Shown here one piece after another: positions 57,486-64,000 of a DNA stretch of 64,000 nt (positions within the stretch are counted from its first letter, which is position 1; each line of letters begins with the position of its first letter). The notes below the pieces were generated by a model, which was not told where the DNA came from, did no database searches, and saw only the letters and a list, made by a program, of their open reading frames with translations. The stretch covers positions 2,907,501 to 2,971,500 of the forward strand of contig NZ_JPON01000001.1 in NCBI RefSeq assembly GCF_000733935.1. The letters run 5' to 3'. This DNA is from Methylomarinum vadi. GTDB taxonomy: Bacteria > Pseudomonadota > Gammaproteobacteria > Methylococcales > Methylomonadaceae. A program made the position numbers and the translations under genes.

Positions 57486-58439
57486 ATGGAACAACTGACC
57501 GACCTTAAAGCCATACTGCATTCCAAACGCGCCAATATTTATTACCTGGAAAAATGCCGGGTGATGCAAAAAGACGGCCGCGTACTCTATTTGACAGAAG
57601 CCAAGGAAGAAAAACAGTACTGGAACATACCCATCGCCAATACGACAGTAGTACTGCTCGGCACCGGCACTTCCATCACCCAGGCGGCGGTCAGAATGCT
57701 GGCCTCGGCCGGCGTGCTGATCGGCTTTAGCGGAGGCGGCGGAACGCCGCTGTTGATGGGCAACGAAATCGAATGGCTGACGCCGCAAAGCGAATACCGG
57801 CCGACGGAATACATACAAGGCTGGCTGTCGTTCTGGTTCGACGAGCAAAAGCGGCTGCAAGTGGCCAAGCGATTTCAGCACGAACGCATCAAATATTTAG
57901 GCCGCACCTGGACCAAAGACAAGGATCTCAAGACCGAAGGGTTCGACGCTAATGACGAAGACATAGAAAGTGCGTTAGCGAATTGCGCCGCGAAAATCGA
58001 GTACGCGAAAAATGTCACCGAATTATTGGTCGCCGAGGCGCAACTGACCAAAAGCTTGTACAAATCCGCCGTCAAACGCACCCAACACAGCGATTTTAGC
58101 CGTAACGCGGAAAGCGTCGACGACGCCAACGTCTTTCTCAATCACGGCAACTACCTGGCCTACGGTCTGGGCGCCACGACGCTGTGGGTGCTCGGCATCC
58201 CGCACGGATTTGCCGTCATGCACGGCAAAACCCGGCGCGGCGCCCTGGTGTTCGACGTGGCCGATTTGGTCAAGGACGCATTGATCCTGCCGTGGGCTTT
58301 TATTTGCGCCAAGGAAAAAATGACCGAACAGGAATTCCGCCAGCAAATCCTGCAAAAATTTACCGAGCATAAGGCGCTGGATTTTATGTTCGAGTGTGTC
58401 AAACACGTGGCTTTACAAAGTTGGGAATCAAACGAATGA
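57486..58439 (+). CDS. cas1: CRISPR-associated endonuclease Cas1, subtype I-F type
   Basis: 317 residues. Spacer-integration nuclease. I-F hallmarks: ILHSKRANIYYLEKCRVMQKDGRVLYL at the N-terminus, VLLGTGTSITQAAVRMLASAGVLIGFSGGGGTPL, and the catalytic C-terminal helical domain with NHGNYLAYGLGATTLWVLGIPHGFAVMHG (catalytic His) and a conserved acidic residue in FDVADLVKDALILPW. The first Glu of the active site lies near NDEDIE. Composition is GC-rich like the backbone. The 3' end overlaps the convergent vapC by 12 bp, which separates it from cas2-3, its usual direct neighbour. Confidence 0.95.
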   Translation: MEQLTDLKAILHSKRANIYYLEKCRVMQKDGRVLYLTEAKEEKQYWNIPIANTTVVLLGTGTSITQAAVRMLASAGVLIGFSGGGGTPLLMGNEIEWLTPQSEYRPTEYIQGWLSFWFDEQKRLQVAKRFQHERIKYLGRTWTKDKDLKTEGFDANDEDIESALANCAAKIEYAKNVTELLVAEAQLTKSLYKSAVKRTQHSDFSRNAESVDDANVFLNHGNYLAYGLGATTLWVLGIPHGFAVMHGKTRRGALVFDVADLVKDALILPWAFICAKEKMTEQEFRQQILQKFTEHKALDFMFECVKHVALQSWESNE

Positions 58440-58796
58440 CAGCTTTGATTCAGCCGCAACCTTATGCAAGCGCCTGTCACGAGTCCATAGCTTGGTATCC
58501 GGAGAAAGTGCAACCGAGGCGAGCAAATGTAAATCGACATATCCAATTCCTCTCCCCATTAACCGGTTTTTTTCCAGAAAAAACAATGCCTCCTGATGCG
58601 AAGCTTCTATCGGCCGGGGCAGATTATTCCACAACATCAGTAACTCCTTGCGTTGCTGCAGATTACCGCAAGCCAGTTCGCCGACAATCATGGCATGCAT
58701 ACAAACCCGATTGGCCTCCAATAGCCCGGTTAATTGGGAATTTCCCGAACGTAGAAAGTCAATCCAGACACTGGTATCAACCAAAACCAGCGTCAT
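58428..58796 (-). CDS. vapC: VapC-type PIN-domain ribonuclease toxin
   Basis: 122 residues. PIN-domain acidic site: LVDTSVWIDFLR (Asp near 8), MIVGELACG (Glu near 40), YVDLHLLAS (Asp near 93) and TRDRRL (Asp near 110). These toxins cut tRNA or rRNA when freed from the antitoxin. It overlaps the antitoxin stop by 4 bp (ATGA) in the standard antitoxin-first order. It lies between cas1 and cas2-3 on the opposite strand, with its 3' end inside the last codons of cas1. Confidence 0.93.
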   Translation of the reverse strand: MTLVLVDTSVWIDFLRSGNSQLTGLLEANRVCMHAMIVGELACGNLQQRKELLMLWNNLPRPIEASHQEALFFLEKNRLMGRGIGYVDLHLLASVALSPDTKLWTRDRRLHKVAAESKLSFV

Positions 58797-58993
58797 GCGG
58801 CATCGCTCGACTGACGCCGAGGTATGGCCTCCAAATCAGGCTCCGAACCACCCAGACGCGCCAGCCTGCGAGCACTTTCGCGTTCAATCAAGGCCTGCAA
58901 GGCCTCCCGGATCAAAGCGGTTTTTTCCTGTTTTCCTGTCAAAGCGACCGCTTGTTGATACAAGCCCTCATCGATGTTGATCGTCGTACGCAT
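58793..58993 (-). CDS. vapB: VapB-type antitoxin
   Basis: 66 residues. The N-terminal MRTTINIDEGLYQQAVALTG is the ribbon-helix-helix DNA-binding part of this VapB family, followed by KTALIREALQALIERESARRLARLGG, and a C-terminal tail that would wrap the toxin. Antitoxins of this kind repress their own promoter. That promoter must lie in the 80-bp gap to cas2-3, which starts divergently, so VapB-VapC binding could also affect cas2-3. Confidence 0.92.
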   Translation of the reverse strand: MRTTINIDEGLYQQAVALTGKQEKTALIREALQALIERESARRLARLGGSEPDLEAIPRRQSSDAA

Positions 58994-59073
58994 AAAAAAC
59001 CTCTACTCATCATCATAATCAGACATCATTGTATGCATCATGTTGTGCTTATCGCAATAAGAGGAAAATGCTC
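58994..59073. promoter_or_regulatory. Divergent vapB / cas2-3 promoter region
   Basis: 80 bp between two divergent starts, AT-rich. It contains CATCATTGTATGCATCATG, an imperfect dyad around ATGCAT that is a candidate VapB operator. Ribosome site AGAGGA at 59060-59065 precedes cas2-3. cas1 cannot supply read-through in the usual way because of the inverted toxin pair, so cas2-3 needs a promoter here. Confidence 0.5.
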
Positions 59074-62016
59074 ATGATGGTTACCTTCGTTTCCGAATGC
59101 GAGAAAAAAGCCCTCAACCGCACCCGCCGCGTCCTCGATGCCTTCGCCAACCGCATCGGCAGCCGCACCTGGCAAACCGTGATCACCGAAGAAGGCCTGC
59201 AGGCGGTGAAAAAACTGCTGCGCAAAACCGCGACCAAGAACACCGCCGTGGCGTGTCATTGGATACGGTCCAGAAGCCGCAGCGAGTTACAGTGGATCGT
59301 GGGAAATCAAGATAAATTTAACGTGCAAGGCATTGTCCCTGTGAACTATACCGATGGAGAACTCATTATGGACCTGCTTCCAATCAAGATTGATTCAATT
59401 TATGCCAACACTAAAAAACAACCGTTAGATCAACATTTATTCGCCGTCGGTTACTTAGCATTCGAAATCATTAATCGCTTAATGGATGATAAGAATTTAG
59501 CCCGCGCCGCATTCATTGCCGGTTGTTTACATGATCTGGGAAAAATCGACCCCTGTTTTCAAAACTGGCTCAGCGATGAAGTGAAAAAGAAAATACTACC
59601 CGAAATTTCCGAAGAAGGGATGCATATCCAAAAACCGGTCAAATTTTCTTTTGAAAATCATCCTAGACACAACGAAATTTCCTATTTGCTTTATCAATTA
59701 TTGGACGATGAAAGTCATAAAGAGACTAACAAATTCATAAAGGAAGCGGCTAAACATGTAGTGTATTGGCACCATGCCAAACCGTTTCGGAACTCGAAAA
59801 AAGAATTTTCCAATTTGGATGTGGTTTATCAAAAACTAAAAGCCAATATTGGTGACTCTAAAGGCTTTCAAATGCTAACGGATACCGTTCAGCCGGTTAT
59901 CTGTTCGATTAATGCTTTGGCGGACAATTATTTTTCTGATGACATCTTAACCATAGAAGGCATATTGAAACGAGCGAATATGGAACGAATCGAGGAACTG
60001 GATAAACAACAGTTTCCACAATACAAGCGTTATTCCGAGAAAGATAAAATCAACGATTACCGCAAATTTATCATCGAAAATGCCAAAACCGATTTGTGTC
60101 GAGCAGCCGTGATCAGTGCAGACCGGCAAGTATCATCCATAAATGCTGATAGCCTGATACGTCTTATTGAAGAACGCTCTCTCGACGAATTATTGGATGA
60201 TGCCTTATTAAAAGATGGTAATTTGAGCGCGCATATTCAAGACTGTTTGAATGCTTTCGAACATAGTTTCCCAAACAGTGAACGTAATCAACAGCAAAGT
60301 CTGACAGCAAGACGTTTAAAAGATGTTGAAGGTGTTGCGGTGCTCAATGGGCCCGCTGGCTGCGGTAAAACCAAAATCGCTTTGGAATGGGCGCTGAATT
60401 CGCGGGTGAAAAAAATACTTTGGATTTGTCCGCGAGTTCAAGTATGTGAAGGTTTGTATCGAGAATTTACTGATTCGGCGTCGGATTATCACCTAGCAGC
60501 CTGTATTGAAATTAATACAGGCGAATTTAAGACACTTTACCAAAACGGTCGCGAAGTGCAAACGCCGGACGACCAGGAGTTTTCCGGTGATATTGTGATC
60601 ACCACAATCGATCAGATATTAAATACCATTACCACTCACCGAAAAGTCACAGGACTGGTGCAATATATGAATGCTCATGTGGTATTCGATGAGTATCATG
60701 AATACATCACAATGCCGGCATTTAACTTGTTATTTGCCGAATTAGTGGCGTGTAAACAGTTACAGGAAAACCGGGCCAACACTCTGTTGGTATCGGCAAC
60801 ACCTAATTATCATTTTGTTGAAAATCTGTTAAACGTCCATCGCGACGATATTATCGGTATCCAAAGCTTCAATCCAAGTCAGTACCAAATTACTTTTCAA
60901 GCGTTTGCCGAGAAAAACCAGGATGACAGCAATCCACTGTATCAGCCGCAACCTGAAAACACCATTGTCATCAGCAATACCGCAACGACTGCGCAATTGA
61001 GTTTCATCAAAAACCAGAAAACGGAAAACGAAGTGCTATTCCATGCCAAATATAAAAAAGCCGATAAGCAAATTATATTTGACTCCGTGTTTGATGCATT
61101 CAAACGTAACGGCAGCCGAAAATATGACGTATTGCGCAGTAGTCCGGTAGTACAAGCGTCGCTGAACATCACTTGCCAACATATGGTGACGGAATTCACG
61201 CATGCAGAAAACTGGTTGCAGCGATTTGGGCGATTGGACAGGTTTGGCGAAAACAGCGACGTAAACCAATTTATTGTGGCAATACCCGATTCATTGGCTA
61301 TAGGCGGCAAACAAACCAGCCGCTGCGCTCGTTTTTTAAATTCAATGTCTTGTCTGCAAAGCGCCAAAGCCTGGAATGAGTTTCTACAAAACAGACTGGA
61401 CGGTCAGCCGGTTACCATCAATCAGCTCTATGAATACTATGAGCAGTTCTATCAAGATGAAGCATGTATCCGAGCTATTGAAGAAGATCTAATCAAAGCA
61501 CTTAAAGAGAGCGTACATAAGATTAAAAATAAATTGATCGATCCCATAAGCATACCCATCAAGAAAGCACCCCAGGAATCAGGCGTTAAAATCAAAAAAC
61601 ATTCGCTTAGAGGCGATAATCGCTTTGTGCAAATGGCGGTATGCGAAGTGGAAGACCTTGATCGTTTTCAGTTCAGCAGTGATTACGCCTATGACCCAGA
61701 GGAATTGGACGCCAACTTAACCTATGTGGTGGAACCGATTTTAGGTTTTGGCGATAGTCAACAAAATCTCTTGGCCTTTATGGCAAAAAAACACCATAAC
61801 GTCATGGGATCTAAAAAGGTTTATAACGACAACATTTTGTTGAACGAAGCTCGCAGTCCGGAAAAACCTATTTATCTTAGTTACACCCCTTCCGATTTAC
61901 AAAAAGTCGGCGGTGAATCACAACGGCATTCACATGCCATTTATTACGCCATTGGCAAGCGACAAGTCATTGGCGCAATTGCAATTACTCAACTTCAATT
62001 AACAGAGGAAAATTAA
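59074..62016 (+). CDS. cas3: Cas2-Cas3 fusion nuclease-helicase, subtype I-F2 (I-Fv)
   Basis: About 980 residues from the ATG at 59074 (8 bases after AGAGGA), with [24 protein letters not shown] giving an intact Cas2-like N-terminus. The Cas2 domain runs to about residue 100. The HD nuclease domain follows ([44 protein letters not shown]), then the SF2 helicase: Walker [13 protein letters not shown] box, LLVSATPNY, and [11 protein letters not shown]. All catalytic motifs look intact. GC drops from about 62% (59101-59280) to about 40% (59281-59460) by hand count, right after the Cas2 domain, so the gene seems to be a mosaic. Confidence 0.95.
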   Translation: MMVTFVSECEKKALNRTRRVLDAFANRIGSRTWQTVITEEGLQAVKKLLRKTATKNTAVACHWIRSRSRSELQWIVGNQDKFNVQGIVPVNYTDGELIMDLLPIKIDSIYANTKKQPLDQHLFAVGYLAFEIINRLMDDKNLARAAFIAGCLHDLGKIDPCFQNWLSDEVKKKILPEISEEGMHIQKPVKFSFENHPRHNEISYLLYQLLDDESHKETNKFIKEAAKHVVYWHHAKPFRNSKKEFSNLDVVYQKLKANIGDSKGFQMLTDTVQPVICSINALADNYFSDDILTIEGILKRANMERIEELDKQQFPQYKRYSEKDKINDYRKFIIENAKTDLCRAAVISADRQVSSINADSLIRLIEERSLDELLDDALLKDGNLSAHIQDCLNAFEHSFPNSERNQQQSLTARRLKDVEGVAVLNGPAGCGKTKIALEWALNSRVKKILWICPRVQVCEGLYREFTDSASDYHLAACIEINTGEFKTLYQNGREVQTPDDQEFSGDIVITTIDQILNTITTHRKVTGLVQYMNAHVVFDEYHEYITMPAFNLLFAELVACKQLQENRANTLLVSATPNYHFVENLLNVHRDDIIGIQSFNPSQYQITFQAFAEKNQDDSNPLYQPQPENTIVISNTATTAQLSFIKNQKTENEVLFHAKYKKADKQIIFDSVFDAFKRNGSRKYDVLRSSPVVQASLNITCQHMVTEFTHAENWLQRFGRLDRFGENSDVNQFIVAIPDSLAIGGKQTSRCARFLNSMSCLQSAKAWNEFLQNRLDGQPVTINQLYEYYEQFYQDEACIRAIEEDLIKALKESVHKIKNKLIDPISIPIKKAPQESGVKIKKHSLRGDNRFVQMAVCEVEDLDRFQFSSDYAYDPEELDANLTYVVEPILGFGDSQQNLLAFMAKKHHNVMGSKKVYNDNILLNEARSPEKPIYLSYTPSDLQKVGGESQRHSHAIYYAIGKRQVIGAIAITQLQLTEEN

Positions 62017-62017
62017 C

Positions 62018-62962
62018 ATGGAACAAATAACCGGTATTAAAAGCGTTGATTTCAAGATTAAAGCATTGGGTCACGGCGTAGTGAATTGGAATGGGCCAAC
62101 TAATCTGGCACAAGAAAACGGTACGACCGTAGACAACCATACGCTGCCCAAATTGCGCGGTTATAGCAATCTATCCGGTAAAGTCAAAGATACCGGTTAC
62201 AAATACCGCAAAGAGCCCACTGATATTGATTTTAAAAAGACACCGCTCTACATCAGTCAAAACTGCATACGTCATCATCTGTTTCGAGAACAGGCGTTTG
62301 ATCTTCACTACGCCAAAAAGAGCAATTTGCAGCAGGTATTAGCTTCGATTACTGGCCTGATTCGTGGTTATGTCGTGCCGGCAACGCAAAATAAACGAAC
62401 CAGTCCATTATTGATTGAAGACTTTGTTGATCAATTAGGTAACGGAAATTTTGAACAATTTGGTCAAGCTGGTGAACGCGACAGTTCTTCATTTTTTTCT
62501 AAAACCACCTTTGGAGATACTGAATATCTTTCGTATGGCTCCATAAGTCTGGAGCAATTGCAATTTATTTCATTGGACAAAAAATTTGATCGTGAAGCGA
62601 TGGAAATCAAAGAAGGTCAGGGGGAAAAGGTTGCACAAGTTGTAACTGAATTTATCCAGTCTCTAAATCCAGAACTGAAGCCAGAAGCAACGTTTCATTC
62701 CAATTATGTCCGTAAAGGAACAATATTTGAGGAAGGGGAAGTCGGAATATTGTTGAATCAGGATGCTATGCAGGCGTTGGTGGAAGAAACTTTTCGACGC
62801 ATTTCCCAGCTTTCCATTAGGCAGGCAAAATCTTATATGTATGTTGATGAGATACTGGTGGACTATAACGACAGCAATAAAATGATGCGGATTAAGCGCG
62901 ATGAAACGGATATTTCAGAACAGCCTCAAGGGGATTATGCGGTGTATTTTGAAGCCAAGTAG
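62018..62962 (+). CDS. cas7fv: CRISPR-associated Cas7fv (Csf-like backbone subunit, subtype I-F2)
   Basis: 314 residues. Matches the I-F2 (I-Fv) Cas7 of minimal Cascade, with [22 protein letters not shown] at the start and [45 protein letters not shown] in the middle. It polymerises along the crRNA. Starts 1 bp after cas2-3 ends and is AT-rich like the Cas3 part. In I-F2 systems this gene takes the place of the I-F1 cas8f-cas5f-cas7f set, which is absent. Confidence 0.85.
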   Translation: MEQITGIKSVDFKIKALGHGVVNWNGPTNLAQENGTTVDNHTLPKLRGYSNLSGKVKDTGYKYRKEPTDIDFKKTPLYISQNCIRHHLFREQAFDLHYAKKSNLQQVLASITGLIRGYVVPATQNKRTSPLLIEDFVDQLGNGNFEQFGQAGERDSSSFFSKTTFGDTEYLSYGSISLEQLQFISLDKKFDREAMEIKEGQGEKVAQVVTEFIQSLNPELKPEATFHSNYVRKGTIFEEGEVGILLNQDAMQALVEETFRRISQLSIRQAKSYMYVDEILVDYNDSNKMMRIKRDETDISEQPQGDYAVYFEAK

Positions 62963-62975
62963 GGAGCTGTGAACT

Positions 62976-63221
62976 ATGCAAATCATTATTGAATATGAGT
63001 CCTCATGGCGTAATTCCTTTTTGGATGGTAGTAATAATGAGCCGTTACCCAAGCAAGGACGCAAATTTATCGGGTCGATGACCAATTTGAGCGATGTAAA
63101 GAATTTTATTCAACGCGACGTTACATTGGATACCGTTATGGGGTTGCTTAACCGGTTGATTGGCGATCAGAGGAAACTGTACCAGGCCAGAGAGCAAGAT
63201 AATTATTACCTGAATCAGTGA
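62976..63221 (+). pseudogene. cas5fv: Truncated CRISPR-associated Cas5fv (N-terminal about 81 codons)
   Basis: 81 codons: [34 protein letters not shown] and [25 protein letters not shown] match the start of the I-F2 Cas5fv of Shewanella putrefaciens as I remember it, which is more than 300 residues long. The frame stops at TGA 63219-63221. A further in-frame piece, FYNAINKVEF at 63273-63302, may be leftover Cas5fv sequence after a short disruption, but this is tentative. The IS1380-type transposase follows. Cas5fv recognises the PAM and replaces the large subunit, so interference by this locus is probably lost. Confidence 0.75.
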
Positions 63222-63431
63222 CTTCAATTATTGGTTGGGAAATTAATTCTTGAGTTTTCCAAAATTCGGAGATTTTATAACGCTATCAATAAAGTCGAGT
63301 TTAACTGAGGATTATTGAAACTTTTTTTCGTAGGTTTTGAGAAAATAATAGGGGTATGGCGTTTTTTGGGCAAAGAGAGATTAAACGCGGTGTTGCCACG
63401 CTGATGGTTTGAAGCTGAAAACGTTGAAGGG
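63222..63431. other. Junction between cas5fv remnant and IS1380-type element
   Basis: AT-rich 210-bp stretch with no intact gene. The IS end must lie in here, but the terminal inverted repeat cannot be defined with only one end visible. It lies 3' of the transposase stop on the minus strand. Confidence 0.45.
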
Positions 63432-64000
63432 TTAACCGGCGGCGAGTTTTGTGTAGGTCGATTCAAACGCGATAAAGCCGGGGCAAGCGTTGGAAAAGCG
63501 CAGTTTTAACCGGCGACCGGTACGGATCAAACGGGCGGCCAGATACATGAGTTCTTGAATGACGGTTCTGATGCGGCGTCGTTTGGCCGGATGCCGAATG
63601 GGGCTTTGTTGCCCCAGTAAGCCGATCAGGCCGATCCAGCGCAAGATATTGTAGCTGTAGGCGCTCAGGGTCATGATGACATCGTTGGTGGCGAATTTGC
63701 CCGAAGGCAAGCGTTCGATGTCCAGATCCGTTTTAAACTCGCTGTGAAATTGCTCGGCGGTGGCATGATCACGATACAGTTGAACGATCAATGTGTCGTC
63801 ATATTCGGTAGAAGCTAGGCTTGTCCACCAGCCTTCCATCTCGATCTCAGGGAACAGCAGGAGTTGTCCCTTAGCCGTTGTTGTTCGTTCGGTGATTTGC
63901 ATGACGCGACGACAGGAATAGGTTTGGCCGTTTCGGGTGTGTTCCTCCGTGACACTAAATAAGGCCACCCGTTTGCCTTCACGTGGTGTGTCCCATTGTC
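63432..64000 (-). mobile_element. IS1380-family-like transposase, 3' part (partial at window edge)
   Basis: At least 189 codons, open to the window edge (QWDTPREGKRVALFSVT...). An IS4/IS1380-type DDE transposase: QFHSEFKTDLDIERLPSGKF carries the final catalytic Glu, followed by NDVIMTLSAYSYNILRWIGL. The upstream DDE Asp residues lie beyond the window. It is immediately downstream of the broken cas5fv and reads toward it, and is the likely cause of the truncation. Confidence 0.85.

Noticed and set aside
58394-59077. Plus-strand frame of about 227 codons across vapBC
   Set aside because: It overlaps two well-recognised genes and has no recognisable motif. VapC/VapB residues on the other strand are convincing.
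59074-62962. Standard subtype I-F1 locus
   Set aside because: No cas8f (csy1) or classical cas5f (csy2). cas7fv follows cas2-3 directly, as in I-F2.
63273-63305. Remnant of Cas5fv downstream of the stop
   Set aside because: The short in-frame piece FYNAINKVEF resembles the next part of Cas5fv from memory, but ten residues are too few to claim. Left as a tentative note.

Overview
The window reads as a chromosome segment of a gammaproteobacterium, most probably a type I methanotroph of the order Methylococcales. This is inferred from gammaproteobacterial gene order (hemCDXY, hslVU next to the ubiE-ubiJ-ubiB block, glnE-ilvE-waaF-waaC), a cytochrome P460, several periplasmic c-type cytochromes and a moderately high-GC backbone. 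No methane oxidation gene is present, so the genus cannot be fixed.

Layout. 1-4.0 kb: the 3' end of a 16S rRNA gene, tRNA-Ile(GAT), tRNA-Ala(TGC), 23S and 5S rRNA and a terminator. 4.3-6.5 kb (minus): a Tim44-like membrane protein split by an in-frame amber codon, a cation diffusion facilitator and a small helical protein. 6.8-23.1 kb (plus): glnE, ilvE, waaF, waaC and a compact type II secretion operon gspE-F-G-H-I-J-K-L-M-N/C-D. 23.15-24.0 kb: three tandem copies of a hairpin-rich repeat. 24-30.5 kb: rpiA, ilvA, a secreted RTX-repeat protein, a halogenase-like flavoprotein, a DUF4410 lipoprotein and class II aldolase. 30.9-38 kb (minus): a RoxA-like dihaem lipoprotein, a nine-haem cytochrome, a membrane-anchor/HupE pair, a uracil-DNA glycosylase and cytochrome P460. 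A divergent TetR gene follows, with three copies of an 18-bp operator between it and P460. 39.5-44 kb (minus): FMN-binding protein, GST, glutaredoxin and an NTF2-like protein behind a recognisable sigma-54 promoter, with its probable PAS-PAS-AAA+-Fis activator just upstream. 45-49.1 kb (plus): haem operon hemC-hemD-hemX-hemY. 49.3-55.1 kb (minus): ubiB, ubiJ, ubiE, a DUF971 gene, hslU and hslV, the last with a sigma-32-like promoter. 55.4-56.3 kb: a DUF4126 protein and two identical tandem tRNA-Phe genes.

56.4 kb to the end is the most unusual part: a CRISPR-Cas locus of subtype I-F2 (I-Fv) beside tRNA-Phe. Order: WYL-domain regulator, cas1, an inverted vapBC toxin-antitoxin pair, a cas2-cas3 fusion, cas7fv, a cas5fv broken after about 81 codons, then the 3' part of an IS1380-type transposase running off the window edge. 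GC content falls abruptly inside cas2-3, just after the Cas2 domain (62% to 40% by hand count), so the adaptation and effector parts seem to have different origins. No cas6f and no CRISPR array lie in the window. The locus looks like a mosaic, toxin-antitoxin-split minimal type I system whose PAM-reading subunit has been destroyed.

Genes were identified from remembered family motifs. No database search was run.
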